64,000 nt of DNA from JBFWVD01 sp050246915 (GTDB taxonomy: Bacteria; Actinomycetota; Acidimicrobiia; Acidimicrobiales; Ilumatobacteraceae): NCBI GenBank assembly GCA_050246915.1, contig JBFWVD010000008.1, positions 1-64,000 of the forward strand, written 5' to 3'. This document shows positions 17,129-26,079 of the stretch, piece by piece. Positions within the stretch are counted from its first letter, which is position 1; every line of letters begins with the position of its first letter. Under the pieces are notes generated by a model. It saw only the letters and a program-made list of their open reading frames with translations. It had not been told where the DNA came from and ran no database searches. Made by a program: the position numbers and the translations under genes.

Positions 17129-17806
17129 GTGGCATCAACGTCTACATCATCGACCTCTTCCACGCTGTCCGAGGCCGCGTCGAAGCAACTGTTGGCCGGC
17201 TTCGGTGTGCCCCTCACACAGGAGCGTCTGGTCGACACCGCAGAGCAAGCGGCCCAAGCCGCCGTCGACATCGGAACCCCTGTGGTGGTGAAGCTGAACG
17301 GCGACACCATCGCCCACAAGACGGAGCGAGGCCTGGTGAAGCTGAACCTCACCTCGCCCGAGGCGGTCGCCGCGGCAGCGAGCGAACTGCTGGCCAAGGC
17401 CACCCCGGCCGACGGCGCGGTGCGGGTGCTCGTGGCCCAGCAGGTTCGGGGTAACCGTGAGCTCATCGCCGGTGTCGTACACGATCCGGTGTTCGGCCCG
17501 ACCGTGATGCTCGGCATCGGCGGCATCTTGGCCGAGGCCATCGCCGACGTGGCGTTCCGGCTGGTGCCCATCGCCCGTGTCGATGCCGAGGACATGATCG
17601 ACCAGCTCGCCACGCAGAAGCTGTTGGGGGCGTTCCGCGGTGAACCAGCGGTCGATCGCGAGGCGCTCATCGCGGTACTCATGGGCCTCTCCGACCTCGC
17701 GTCAACACGGGTTGACATCGTCTCGGTCGACCTGAACCCACTCATCGTCTCGGCCGTCGACGGACGCCCGATCGCCGTCGACGCGCTGGTGGAGGTGTGC
17801 GCATGA
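17129..17806 (+). CDS. ADP-forming acyl-CoA synthetase, ATP-grasp (beta) subunit
   Basis: The protein has 225 residues and is an ATP-grasp_5-type domain: FGVPLTQERLVDTAEQAAQAA, TPVVVKLNGDTIAHKTERGLVKLNL, LVAQQVRGNRELIAGVVHDPVFGPTVMLGIGG, and a final DLNPLIV. It matches the beta part of acetate-CoA ligase (ADP-forming) and relatives, which interconvert acyl-CoA, ADP and phosphate with acid, CoA and ATP. The GTG at 17129 is used. The partner alpha gene overlaps it (ATGA at 17803-17806). The substrate is unknown. A perfect GTCAAC-N4-GTTGAC palindrome is at 17701-17716. Confidence 0.88.
   Translation: MASTSTSSTSSTLSEAASKQLLAGFGVPLTQERLVDTAEQAAQAAVDIGTPVVVKLNGDTIAHKTERGLVKLNLTSPEAVAAAASELLAKATPADGAVRVLVAQQVRGNRELIAGVVHDPVFGPTVMLGIGGILAEAIADVAFRLVPIARVDAEDMIDQLATQKLLGAFRGEPAVDREALIAVLMGLSDLASTRVDIVSVDLNPLIVSAVDGRPIAVDALVEVCA
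17701..17716. repeat. Perfect GTCAAC-N4-GTTGAC palindrome (site 3 of 4)
   Basis: Spacer ACGG. Inside the ATP-grasp acyl-CoA synthetase gene, coding for Ser-Thr-Arg-Val-Asp. Confidence 0.85.
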
Positions 17807-19299
17807 GCTCGAACCCCCACAACCTCACCGCCGCCCACTTCGAAGCGTTGTTCAACCCGCGTGGTGTGGTCATCGCCGGAGCGTCAACCCATCCCGGCAA
17901 GTTCGGTTTCGTGGCCATGCACAACGTGCTGCGCTCCGGCTACGGCGGCAAGGTGTTCGCCACCAACCTCCGGCGCGAAGAAGTGCTCGGTGTGCAGACC
18001 GTCGCCTCAATCGACGAGGTGCCCGAGGGCGAGGCCGATCTGTGTTTCGCGTGCACGCCAGCGGAGACCAACAGCGATCTGCTGCGCGCCTGTGCGCGCA
18101 AGGGCATCAAGGCGGTGTTCCTCACGAGCGCCGGCTATGGCGAAGCGGGAGAGGCGGGGATCGTCGCGCAACGTGAATTGATCGCGCTGGCCGACGAGCT
18201 CGGCCTGTTGGTGGCCGGCCCCAATGGACAAGGCGTCATCTCCACACCGGCCAACCTGTGCGCGCAGATCGTCGCCCCGTTCTCTCCGCCTGGTCACATC
18301 GGCGTGGCCAGCCAGTCGGGCAACTTCGTGTCGAGCTTCCTCAACTGGGCCAACGCCACCAGCATCGGCATGAGCCGAGCCGTGAGTGCCGGCAACGCGG
18401 CCATGGTCACCGTGCCCGACTATCTCGACTGGTACGCCGACGATCCGGCCACATCGGTGGGCCTCGCGTATGTCGAAGGGATCGTCGATGGACGCAACTT
18501 CTTCGACCGCATCCGTTCGGTCGCCGCTCGCATGCCGCTGGTGGTGGTGAAGGGCGGCGCCACCGAAGGGGGAGCGCGCGCCGCGGCGTCGCACACCGGC
18601 GCGCTGGCCGCTGACGACAAGGTGTTCGACGGCGCCATGCGTCAAGCGGGGGTGACACGGGCCGCCACGGTGGAGGAAGCGTTCGAAGCGGCGGCGACGT
18701 TCGCCACGCAGCCACTGCCCAAGGGTCCGAACGTCGTGGTGATGACGACGGCCGGCGGCTGGGGCGTGGTGACGGCCGATGCCATCACCGCCGATCACGA
18801 CCTGCAGCTGATGGCATTGCCCGACGATCTCCTCGCCCAGATCGACACCAAGCTCCCCGATCGTTGGAGCCACAACAACCCTGTGGACCTCGCCGGCGGC
18901 GAGACCAAGGACACCATCCCCGAGGTGATGGAGATGATCGCGGCCCATCGTGATGTGCACGCCATCGTGTACCTCGGTCTCGGCATCCAGTCGAACCAGG
19001 CTCGATTCTCCAAGAGCGGTCGCTTCTACCCCGACCACGGTCTCGAGCGCATCGTCGCCTTCCACGAACGCCAAGATGCTCGGTACGCCCAGGCTGCGGC
19101 TGACCTGTCGGTCCGATACGACAAGCCGATCCTGGCGGCAAGCGAACTTGCGGTGGCCGATCCCGACAACCCGGGTCCAGCCACGGTCAGAGCGACCGGC
19201 CGCATGTGCTACCCGTCGTCGAATCGCGCTGTCACCGCGCTCGGCCATCTGTACCGCCGGGCGTTGTGGCTCGAGCGTCGAGGTTCGTCGCGTGCGTGA
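17803..19299 (+). CDS. ADP-forming acyl-CoA synthetase, CoA-binding (alpha) subunit
   Basis: The protein has 498 residues. The N-terminal CoA-binding domain holds FNPRGVVIAGASTHPGKFGFVAMHNVLRSGYGGKVFATN; then AGPNGQGVIS, VASQSGNFVSSFLNWA (succinyl-CoA-ligase-like) and SAGNAAMVTVPDYLDWYADDPAT. HTGALAADDKVFDGAMRQAGVTRAATVEEAFEAA is the usual linker region, with the likely phospho-histidine in SHTGA. Together with the ATP-grasp gene it reconstitutes an Acd-type enzyme. The ATG at 17803 overlaps the previous stop. Its own stop overlaps the LON-domain gene. Confidence 0.88.
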   Translation: MSSNPHNLTAAHFEALFNPRGVVIAGASTHPGKFGFVAMHNVLRSGYGGKVFATNLRREEVLGVQTVASIDEVPEGEADLCFACTPAETNSDLLRACARKGIKAVFLTSAGYGEAGEAGIVAQRELIALADELGLLVAGPNGQGVISTPANLCAQIVAPFSPPGHIGVASQSGNFVSSFLNWANATSIGMSRAVSAGNAAMVTVPDYLDWYADDPATSVGLAYVEGIVDGRNFFDRIRSVAARMPLVVVKGGATEGGARAAASHTGALAADDKVFDGAMRQAGVTRAATVEEAFEAAATFATQPLPKGPNVVVMTTAGGWGVVTADAITADHDLQLMALPDDLLAQIDTKLPDRWSHNNPVDLAGGETKDTIPEVMEMIAAHRDVHAIVYLGLGIQSNQARFSKSGRFYPDHGLERIVAFHERQDARYAQAAADLSVRYDKPILAASELAVADPDNPGPATVRATGRMCYPSSNRAVTALGHLYRRALWLERRGSSRA

Positions 19300-19975
19300 G
19301 CTCCCGATGTTCCCGCTCGGGTCGGTGTTGCTGCCGACCATGGGGTTGCCGTTGCGGGTCTTCGAACCTCGCTACCGAGCGCTGGTGGAACATTGCCTCG
19401 AATCGGACACCCCGGAGTTCGGTGTGGTGCTCATCGCGCGGGGCAGCGAGGTCGGTGGGGGAGACGTGCGCAACTCGATCGGATGCGTGGCCAGCATGAT
19501 CGAGGTGGGCCGATCACCCGACGGTCGCTACTCGGTGATGAGCGTTGGCATCAGTCGGTTCGAAGTGATCGAGTGGCTCGACGAGGTCACCTATCCACGT
19601 GCGCTCGTGGAGGACATCGAAGATCCACAGACCGATCCCGAAGCGCCGACCCGCATCGATGGATGCACGGTGCGAGAGCTGCACGAGACCAACGTGGTGT
19701 TGATGCGCCGATGCCTGGCCATCATGAGCGAGTTGGGGCGCATGGTGCCCCCGGCCACCGCCGAGTTGAGCGAAGACGTGGCCACCGCGATCTATCAGTG
19801 CTGTGTGCTGGCGCCGCTGGGACCCGCCGACAAGTACCGATTGCTGTGCGCTCCTTCGGCGATCGCTCGCGCCGAGTTGCTGCACGACCTGCTGGCCGAC
19901 CAACGAGCCGTCCTCCAGTTCGAGCTCGGTGATCTCGGCGGTGGGCCAGGTGAGCTCGACCCGAACGACGAATGA
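19292..19975 (+). CDS. LON substrate-binding-domain protein
   Basis: The protein has 227 residues beginning VRELPMFPLGSVLLPTMGLPLRVFEPRYRAL, the opening of LON N-terminal domain proteins, with FGVVLIARGSEVGGG and YSVMSVGISRFEV further on. It is not fused to an AAA or protease domain, so it is a stand-alone LON-like protein of unknown function found widely in bacteria. The GTG at 19292 overlaps the preceding stop by 8 nt. A helical tail of about 80 residues replaces the protease. Confidence 0.88.
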   Translation: MRELPMFPLGSVLLPTMGLPLRVFEPRYRALVEHCLESDTPEFGVVLIARGSEVGGGDVRNSIGCVASMIEVGRSPDGRYSVMSVGISRFEVIEWLDEVTYPRALVEDIEDPQTDPEAPTRIDGCTVRELHETNVVLMRRCLAIMSELGRMVPPATAELSEDVATAIYQCCVLAPLGPADKYRLLCAPSAIARAELLHDLLADQRAVLQFELGDLGGGPGELDPNDE

Positions 19976-20052
19976 ACTCGCCCTTGGCGATCAGCGATCG
20001 ACGGAGCCTTGCCAACACACTGTCCGGGGTTGCTGTGCTATGAAACTGAGTC

Positions 20053-20400
20053 GTGCCGGAGTCCAAACCCCCTGATTCGATTCCTTCGCAGGTGAGCGAT
20101 CTCATCGCCACCACCAAGGCCTATGCCATCCAGGAGACGATCGGGCCGCTCAAGGGCGTCGGTCGCTTCGTCGCTTTCGGCATCGCGGGTGCCACCGTCG
20201 GGGGTCTGGGCTTGATGTTGCTGCTGCTGGCCGGACTCCGGGCACTGCAGACCGAGACCGACACCACGTTCACCGGCAACCTGTCGTGGATCCCATACCT
20301 CATCGTCCTGGTGGTCGTGTTGGCGATCCTGGGGTTCGTGGCCAGCCGCATCGGCAAGCACGAACTGGCCAAGCCGAAATCGCAACGAGGAGTCAAGTGA
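20053..20400 (+). CDS. Small membrane protein, Holin-X-like (115 aa)
   Basis: The GTG start gives MPESKPPDSIPSQ, followed by VGRFVAFGIAGATVGGLGLMLLLLAGL and WIPYLIVLVVVLAILGFV, two membrane segments with a short loop between them, and a basic C-terminus KSQRGVK. The architecture resembles the actinobacterial Holin-X family found in non-phage contexts. There is no phage gene nearby, so a lysis role is unlikely. It overlaps the next gene (TGATG) and begins a run of small membrane proteins before trmI. Confidence 0.65.
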   Translation: MPESKPPDSIPSQVSDLIATTKAYAIQETIGPLKGVGRFVAFGIAGATVGGLGLMLLLLAGLRALQTETDTTFTGNLSWIPYLIVLVVVLAILGFVASRIGKHELAKPKSQRGVK

Positions 20401-20615
20401 TGCCCACCGGATCGAGCGGACGCATCAGCCGCGAAGACATCGAATCGAAGCTGCGGGCGATCCAAGGCGAGACGACGGCCAAGGCCGACTCGGCCAAGGC
20501 ATCGGTGGCCAAGATCGGCGCGGGCGTCGGCGTGCTGTTCCTCATCCTGGTGTTCCTGCTCGGCCAACGACGCGGCAAGCGCAAGACCACCACGGTCGAG
20601 ATCCGCCGATTCTGA
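20400..20615 (+). CDS. Small single-pass membrane protein (71 aa)
   Basis: The product is MPTGSSGRISREDIESKLR... with a charged helical N-terminus, one hydrophobic segment (IGAGVGVLFLILVFLLG) and a short basic tail QRRGKRKTTTVEIRRF. The start overlaps the previous stop (TGATG), so the two are coupled. I do not recognise a named family, though the arrangement resembles small proteins found beside TrmI in related genomes. Confidence 0.6.
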   Translation: MPTGSSGRISREDIESKLRAIQGETTAKADSAKASVAKIGAGVGVLFLILVFLLGQRRGKRKTTTVEIRRF

Positions 20616-20632
20616 GAATCGACTGCTGACCC

Positions 20633-20992
20633 ATGCGATTCCTCTTCCGCTTCCTGAAGCGCAACGCCACCTACAAAGGGCTCCTCGGCGGTAGCCGCGG
20701 TTGGCTCACCTTGTTCGGCATCTTCACGACGTTCCGCTTCTTCGGGAAGTACGTCGGCCGGGAAGAGCAGTACCTCACCAAAGAGACGCTCAAGCCCGGG
20801 CAGGCCATGACCATCACGGCCATCGCACCACCGAGCCGCCGGGAGAACAAAGCCGCCAAGCGCCAGGCTGTTGCCGACGCGGCGAGCGCCAAGGCCGCGG
20901 CGAGCGCAGCCAAGGCGGCCGCCAAACAAGCCAAGGTCGCGGCCAAGGCCGGAGCACGCGCCGCCAAGAAGCTCTCGAGCACCAACACGTGA
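20633..20992 (+). CDS. Ala/Lys-rich small protein with basic tail (119 aa)
   Basis: The first ~60 residues (MRFLFRFLKRNATYKGLLGGSRGW...) contain weakly hydrophobic, aromatic segments that could associate with the membrane. The last ~50 residues are an Ala/Lys-rich helix (KAAASAAKAAAKQAKVAAK) like the tails of histone-like proteins. Binding to nucleic acid is possible but unproven. The stop overlaps the trmI start (GTGA at 20989-20992), so it is co-translated with TrmI. Confidence 0.6.
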   Translation: MRFLFRFLKRNATYKGLLGGSRGWLTLFGIFTTFRFFGKYVGREEQYLTKETLKPGQAMTITAIAPPSRRENKAAKRQAVADAASAKAAASAAKAAAKQAKVAAKAGARAAKKLSSTNT

Positions 20993-21762
20993 GCCGCCCG
21001 TTCGCCTTCGGCGACAAGGTGCTGTTCCTCGATCGAAAGCAGCGTCGCTATCTGGTCACCCTCGCCGACGGCGGCGAGTTCCACAGCCATGCGGGGTTCG
21101 TCCCCCACGCGTCGCTCGTGGATCAGCACGAGGGAATCACGGTCACCTCGACGATGGGCGCCCCGTACATGGTGCTTCGCCCGACGTTGTCGGACTTCGT
21201 CGTCGAGATGCCACGCGGCGCGCAGGTCATCTATCCCAAGGACATCGGGCCGATCTTGCTTCTGGCCGACATCGGCCCCGGCACGACGGTGTTCGAATCG
21301 GGACTCGGTTCGGGCGCGTTGTCGATGGCCATGTTGCGCGCGGGAGCGGTCATCACCGGGTACGACATCCGCGACGAGTTCGAGGCCAAGGCCCGCAAGA
21401 ACGTGGCGTCGTTCCTCGGACCCGAGGCGCTCAGCCGGTACAACACCTCGGTGCGCGACACCTACGAAGGCATCGATGCCAAGGGCCTCGATCGGGTGGT
21501 GCTCGATCTCCCCGAGCCGTGGCAGGTGGTGCCATTGGCCGCCGGGGGAGTACTGGCTCCGGGCGGGATCTTGGTGGCGTACACGCCGCAGATCACCCAA
21601 GCCATCGCCACCAAGCACGCCATGGATCGCAACGGGTTCGCCATGTGCCAGACGATCGAGGTCCTCCAGCGCGGCTGGCACATCGAAGGTCAAGCAGCGC
21701 GACCCGATCATCGGATGGTGGCCCACACCGGGTTCCTCACCTCCGGTCGCTTCCTCGGCTGA
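20989..21762 (+). CDS. trmI: tRNA (adenine(58)-N1)-methyltransferase
   Basis: The protein has 257 residues. It shows GDKVLFLDRKQRRYLVTL at the N-terminus, then RPTLSDFVVEMPRGAQVIYPKDIGPIL, the S-adenosylmethionine site GPGTTVFESGLGSGALSMAML, and DRVVLDLPEPWQVV (the catalytic D-L-P-x-P-W motif). It methylates A58 in the T-loop of tRNA. In many actinobacteria trmI lies directly upstream of the proteasome ATPase and pup genes, as here with one ferredoxin between. The GTG start overlaps the previous stop. Its stop codon is part of a hairpin. Confidence 0.93.
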   Translation: MSRPFAFGDKVLFLDRKQRRYLVTLADGGEFHSHAGFVPHASLVDQHEGITVTSTMGAPYMVLRPTLSDFVVEMPRGAQVIYPKDIGPILLLADIGPGTTVFESGLGSGALSMAMLRAGAVITGYDIRDEFEAKARKNVASFLGPEALSRYNTSVRDTYEGIDAKGLDRVVLDLPEPWQVVPLAAGGVLAPGGILVAYTPQITQAIATKHAMDRNGFAMCQTIEVLQRGWHIEGQAARPDHRMVAHTGFLTSGRFLG

Positions 21763-21796
21763 GCAGTTCGGGTGTGGCATGACCACTGAACTGCTC
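21761..21796. terminator. Hairpin overlapping the trmI stop codon
   Basis: GAGCAGTTC at 21761-21769 and GAACTGCTC at 21788-21796 form a perfect 9-bp stem, with GTGG/CCAC pairing inside the loop. The stop codon TGA at 21760-21762 is within the base of the stem. There is no T-tract. Confidence 0.6.
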
Positions 21797-21924
21797 CACC
21801 TGACCCGGCACCAGTCACATCGTGAGGTTCGGTCGTTCTGTACCGCGTGGCGACGCAAATCGACCAAACCTCCGAATCGGCGGTGCAGCAAAAGTCGCAA
21901 CGCGGGGTCCCAGACGCGACAGAA

Positions 21925-21953
21925 CCCCACGCCGCGTCGCCGCGAGCGTGGGG
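21925..21953. terminator. GC-rich hairpin between convergent trmI and ferredoxin
   Basis: CCCCACGC at 21925-21932 pairs with GCGTGGGG at 21946-21953, and CGCG/CGCG can extend the stem around a TCGC loop. It lies between two convergent genes and could end transcription from either side. The rest of the 238-nt gap (21763-22000) shows no coding signal. Confidence 0.6.
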
Positions 21954-22000
21954 CTCAGTTCGGTTCGATCGAGCGGCAGCCGACCAGCCGCCGCGTCAGA

Positions 22001-22246
22001 TCACGGTTCGATGAAGATGCACTCGCCGGGGCACTCCTCGGCGGCTTCGATGACAGCGTCGGTCTGACCGTCGGGGAAGTTGGCCATGCCATCGGCACCC
22101 TGGGGGTTGCCGTTCGCGGCGGCGAACACCTTGGACCCTTCCTTCACGTACGCCAACCCATCGTCGAGCAGGGTGAAGACGTCGGGTGCGATTTCCTCGC
22201 AGAGGCCGTCGCCGGTGCAGAGATCCTGGTCGATCCAGACCTTCAT
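22001..22246 (-). CDS. Small ferredoxin, 3Fe-4S/4Fe-4S type
   Basis: The protein has 81 residues. The cluster ligands read DLCTGDGLCEEIAPDVF near the start and EECPGECIFIEP at the end, the C-x5-C...C-P arrangement of single-cluster ferredoxins that serve cytochromes P450 and other oxygenases. The ATG at 22246 follows a GAGGA ribosome site; the longer upstream frame is non-coding. No P450 is in the window; the desaturase 7 kb away is a possible partner but that is speculation. It is divergent from the proteasome ATPase. Confidence 0.9.
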   Translation of the reverse strand: MKVWIDQDLCTGDGLCEEIAPDVFTLLDDGLAYVKEGSKVFAAANGNPQGADGMANFPDGQTDAVIEAAEECPGECIFIEP

Positions 22247-22545
22247 GATGTGTCCTCGCCTCCGTGAAGCGTGATTGGAAGATGCTCGATGGGCCCCTTG
22301 CCCGCCGGAACATTTCGTCGGTGGTGTTCGACCGACGGTTCCCGGAACTTTACGCGGTTTAGCTCGGGGAAACGAAGCAACCGGGGGGAGATCGGAAAAG
22401 TTTGGGACCTTCGACCTGCGCTCCACCCGCGTGACGGGCATGTGAAATCCCCGCATCACAACAATCGCGACAGCCAAGAGCCTCACCAGGCTCACCCGTG
22501 GGCGGTAGCGTCCGACAGGGACAGGACGATCAAGGAGGCGGTGGC
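22247..22545. other. Divergent intergenic region between ferredoxin and mpa
   Basis: This 299-nt stretch must hold promoters for both neighbours. I see no convincing -35/-10 pair. The only firm signal is the strong AAGGAGG ribosome site at 22532-22538 for mpa. There is no conserved small gene. Confidence 0.5.
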
Positions 22546-24336
22546 GTGGACACCAGCGAGTTCCAACGACGCCAATCCGAGTACGAAGAGGAGATCGCCA
22601 CGCTGCGCGAGCAGGCCAAGCTGCTCGAGGAGGAGGTCATCGACCTTCGCCGGAAGCTGCAGGATGCTCCCAAACGTGTCCGGACCCTCGAGGAGCGGTT
22701 GCTCGAGACCAAGGGCCAGCTCTCCCAGGCCGTGAGCCAGAACGAGAAGCTCTCGTACACGTTGCGAGAAGCACGAGATCACATCGCCGCGCTGCGCGAC
22801 GAGGTCGACAAGCTCACCCAGCCGCCGAACGGTTACGGCGTGGTGGTCGGCCGCAACGACGATGGCACCGTCGACATCCTCTCGGCCGGTCGCAAGATGC
22901 GCGTCACCGTGCATCCCGACATCGAACCCGAAGATCTCACCCGCGGCCAAGAGGTGGCGCTGAACGAGAGCTTCAACATCATCTTGGTGCGCCGCAACGA
23001 CGGCCAAGGTGAAGTGGTCACGCTCAAGGAAGTCCTCGAAGACGGCATCCGTGCGCTCGTCGCCGGCCGGGGCGACGAGGAGAAGGTGGCCGAACTGGCC
23101 GACAACATGCTCGGCGCCAAGCTCCGCGCCGGCGACACGTTGCTCCTCGAACCCCGCAGCGGCCTGTTGCTCGAGCGCCTGCCACGACCCGAGGTCGAGG
23201 ACCTCGTGCTCGAGGAGGTACCCGACGTCAGCTACTGCGATGTGGGCGGCCTCGACGAGCAGATCGAGCTCATCGCCGATGCGGTGGAACTGCCGTTCCT
23301 GCATGGCGATCTGTTCGCCGAGCACAAGCTCCCTGCCCCCAAGGGCATCTTGCTGTACGGCCCCCCTGGCTGTGGCAAGACCCTCATCGCCAAGGCCGTG
23401 GCCAACTCGCTCGCCAAGAAGGTCGCCGAGCGTTACGGCAACACGCAGGCCAAGAGCTACTTCTTCAACATCAAGGGCCCAGAGCTGCTCAACAAGTACG
23501 TGGGCGAGACCGAGCGTCAGATCCGCCTCGTGTTCCAACGAGCGCGTGAGAAGAGCGACGAGGGCTGGCCGGTCATCATCTTCTTCGACGAGATGGACTC
23601 GATGTTCCGCACCCGTGGATCGGGCATCAGCTCCGACATGGAGTCGACCATCGTGCCGCAGCTCCTCACCGAGATCGACGGCGTCGAAGGCCTCACCAAC
23701 GTGATCGTCATCGGTGCGTCGAACCGCGAAGACCTCATCGATCCGGCTATCTTGCGGCCCGGGCGTCTCGACGTGAAGATCAAGATCGAGCGTCCCAACG
23801 AGAAGGCCGCCAGTCAGATCTTCTCTCGCTACCTCACCAGCGACCTGCCGCTCGCCGAGAGCGAACTGAGCACGCACGACGGTGATCGCGATGCCACGCT
23901 CACCGCAATGGTCGACGCTGCCGTCGAGGAGATGTACCGCTCCGACACCGACAACGAGTTCCTCGAGGTCACCTATCAGTCCGGCGAGAAGGAGATCTTG
24001 TACTTCAAGGACTTCTCCTCGGGCGCCATGATCGAGAACATCGTGCGGCGAGCCAAGAAGCTGGCGATCAAGCGCCTGCTGTCGGGCGGACCGAAGGGCA
24101 TCTGCACCGAGGACCTGACCGAGTCGATCAAACAGGAATTCAAAGAGCACGAGGACCTGCCCAACACGACCAACCCGGACGATTGGGCCAAGATCTCGGG
24201 CAAGAAGGGCGAGCGGATCGTGTTCATCCGCACGCTCATCAGCCGCGATGCCGATGGCGCCAAGACCGGTGCCGGCAAGGCGAAGGCCGAGGGCGGTCGG
24301 GCGATCGAACGGGTCCAAACCGGCCAGTACCTGTAA
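22546..24336 (+). CDS. mpa: Proteasome-associated AAA+ ATPase Mpa/ARC
   Basis: The protein has 596 residues. The first ~90 are a coiled coil (EFQRRQSEYEEEIATLREQ onward) that binds Pup, followed by two OB-type domains to about residue 220. The AAA+ domain has Walker A GPPGCGKT, Walker B IIFFDEMDS and ASNREDLIDPAILRPGRLDVK. The C-terminus is GQYL, the motif that docks on the 20S core and opens its gate. It unfolds pupylated proteins for PrcAB. The GTG at 22546 is chosen because of AAGGAGG 7 nt upstream. dop, pup, prcB and prcA follow in order. Confidence 0.97.
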   Translation: MDTSEFQRRQSEYEEEIATLREQAKLLEEEVIDLRRKLQDAPKRVRTLEERLLETKGQLSQAVSQNEKLSYTLREARDHIAALRDEVDKLTQPPNGYGVVVGRNDDGTVDILSAGRKMRVTVHPDIEPEDLTRGQEVALNESFNIILVRRNDGQGEVVTLKEVLEDGIRALVAGRGDEEKVAELADNMLGAKLRAGDTLLLEPRSGLLLERLPRPEVEDLVLEEVPDVSYCDVGGLDEQIELIADAVELPFLHGDLFAEHKLPAPKGILLYGPPGCGKTLIAKAVANSLAKKVAERYGNTQAKSYFFNIKGPELLNKYVGETERQIRLVFQRAREKSDEGWPVIIFFDEMDSMFRTRGSGISSDMESTIVPQLLTEIDGVEGLTNVIVIGASNREDLIDPAILRPGRLDVKIKIERPNEKAASQIFSRYLTSDLPLAESELSTHDGDRDATLTAMVDAAVEEMYRSDTDNEFLEVTYQSGEKEILYFKDFSSGAMIENIVRRAKKLAIKRLLSGGPKGICTEDLTESIKQEFKEHEDLPNTTNPDDWAKISGKKGERIVFIRTLISRDADGAKTGAGKAKAEGGRAIERVQTGQYL

Positions 24337-24338
24337 AT

Positions 24339-24391
24339 CTCCAGTCTGGCGCCGGCGCCAGTCTGGAGACTGTGGACACGCATCGTGTCCA
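24339..24391. terminator. Two adjacent hairpins after mpa
   Basis: The first (24339-24368) is a 30-nt near-perfect palindrome beginning CTCCAG and ending CTGGAG with a single T/T mismatch per arm. The second (24373-24391) is TGGACACG-CAT-CGTGTCCA, an exact 8-bp stem. Together they could attenuate read-through from mpa into dop, which starts 116 nt further on. There is no T-run. Confidence 0.6.
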
Positions 24392-24507
24392 GAAACTCCA
24401 GAGTTCTGCGCGACGGGCGCCTGCCGCGCACCTGCGCCTGCCGAGCACGAGCAAGGCGGTCGCGGTCAAGGCGGGCGGGGTTCGCGTCGACCCGATAGGT
24501 TCGGCGT

Positions 24508-25995
24508 GTGGCCATCCCCAAGGTGTGCGGCATCGAGACCGAGTACGGCATCGTCCTGCGCGGCGCCGATGACAACAATCCGGTGTCGGCATCGAGCCTG
24601 TTGATCAACGCCTACGTGGCTCGCCTGGCCGGTCGCATCGGTTGGGACTTCGAGGACGAGAACCCGGCCAAGGACGCCCGCGAGGCGTGGCTCGACGTGG
24701 TGTTCCCTCCCGAGGTCGAGACACATCTCGTCAACGCTGTTCTCACCAACGGTGCTCGTTACTACGTCGATCACGCCCATCCCGAGATCTCCACCCCCGA
24801 GTGCCTCGACGCGTACGAGGTCGTCACGTGGGACCGCGGCTCGGAGGAGATCCTCCTGCAGTCGATGGCCGCCGCGCAGCAGACGCTGCCTGCCGGCGCC
24901 GAAATCGTCGTGTACAAGAACAATTCGGACGGCAAGGGCAACAGCTACGGCTGCCACGAGAACTACCTCATGGACCGAGCCATCCCGTTCCCGCGCATCG
25001 TCCAACAGATCACACCACATTTCGTCACCCGCCAGGTGTTCGCCGGGGCGGGCAAGGTGGGATGCGAGCTGAGCGGCGTCGGCATCGACGATGTGCCATT
25101 CCAATTGAGCCAGCGAGCCGACTTCTTCGAAGAAGAGGTGGGCCTCGAGACCACGCTCAAGCGCCCCATCGTGAACACCCGCGACGAACCACACTGCGAT
25201 GCATCGAAGTATCGGCGTCTGCACGTCATCGTCGGCGACGCCAACATGAGCGAGGTCGCCACCTATCTCAAGGTGGGCACCACCGCCATCGTGTTGGCCA
25301 TGATCGAGGATGACGCGTATCCCTCCGACCTCGTGGTGCATGCGCCGGTGCGGACCATCAAGGAGATCTCGTGGGATCCCACCTTGCGCACCACGCTCGG
25401 GCTCACCGATGGACGACGACTCACCGCACTCGATGTGCAATGGATGTTGCTCGAAGCGGCCAAGAAGTGGGAGCGCAGCCATGGCCTCGCCTCAGTCGGT
25501 GAGGACGTCGGTCGGGACGTGTTGGCCCGCTGGGAGTCGGTCCTCACCGGGCTCGAGTCCGATCCGATGTCGATGGCGTCGATGGTCGACTGGGTGGCGA
25601 AGCGACGCATCCTCGACGGCCTCATCGAACGACACGGGCTCACGCATCGCGACGCCAAGCTGCGCGCCGTCGACCTGCAGTACCACGATCTGCGACCGGG
25701 CAAGTCCCTGGCCCGCCGGGCCGGGCTCGACACCGTCGCCGCCGAACCGGCTTGGCGCCGGTCGATGACCGAGCCACCGCCCACCACCCGCGCCTACTTC
25801 CGCGGTCGTTGCCTGGCCAAATACCCCGACCAGATCGTGGCCGCCAACTGGGATTCCATGGTGTTCGATGTCGGTTCCGATCCGCTGCGTCGGGTGCCGA
25901 TGATGGAACCGCTGCGCGGAACGGCCGCCGTGGTGGGTAGCTTGATCGACGAATGCAGCACCGCCCAGGAACTCCTGGGGCGGCTCGGGGCATAG
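24508..25995 (+). CDS. dop: Depupylase / Pup deamidase Dop
   Basis: The protein has 495 residues of the Pup-ligase/glutamine-synthetase-like fold. It begins AIPKVCGIETEYGIVLRG, followed by YYVDHAHPEISTPECLDAYE with the Asp implicated in catalysis, then NNSDGKGNSYGCHENYL and NTRDEPHCDASKYRRLHVI, the ATP- and metal-binding regions. Dop removes Pup from substrates and, where Pup ends in Gln, deamidates it to Glu. Here Pup already ends in Glu, so only the depupylase activity should be needed. The GTG at 24508 is the start. One palindrome copy (25437-25450) is inside. Confidence 0.97.
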   Translation: MAIPKVCGIETEYGIVLRGADDNNPVSASSLLINAYVARLAGRIGWDFEDENPAKDAREAWLDVVFPPEVETHLVNAVLTNGARYYVDHAHPEISTPECLDAYEVVTWDRGSEEILLQSMAAAQQTLPAGAEIVVYKNNSDGKGNSYGCHENYLMDRAIPFPRIVQQITPHFVTRQVFAGAGKVGCELSGVGIDDVPFQLSQRADFFEEEVGLETTLKRPIVNTRDEPHCDASKYRRLHVIVGDANMSEVATYLKVGTTAIVLAMIEDDAYPSDLVVHAPVRTIKEISWDPTLRTTLGLTDGRRLTALDVQWMLLEAAKKWERSHGLASVGEDVGRDVLARWESVLTGLESDPMSMASMVDWVAKRRILDGLIERHGLTHRDAKLRAVDLQYHDLRPGKSLARRAGLDTVAAEPAWRRSMTEPPPTTRAYFRGRCLAKYPDQIVAANWDSMVFDVGSDPLRRVPMMEPLRGTAAVVGSLIDECSTAQELLGRLGA

Positions 25996-26079
25996 CAGGG
26001 CCTCGGGCCACGGTACGGCAGAGCGCCGAGCTACGGCGGAGCGCATCGGTACGCCAGAGCGAGGAGCGAACACACCAAG

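Noticed and set aside
22492..24318. 608-residue minus-strand frame opposite mpa
   Set aside because: Shadow of the AAA+ gene in high-GC DNA; no family match on reading.
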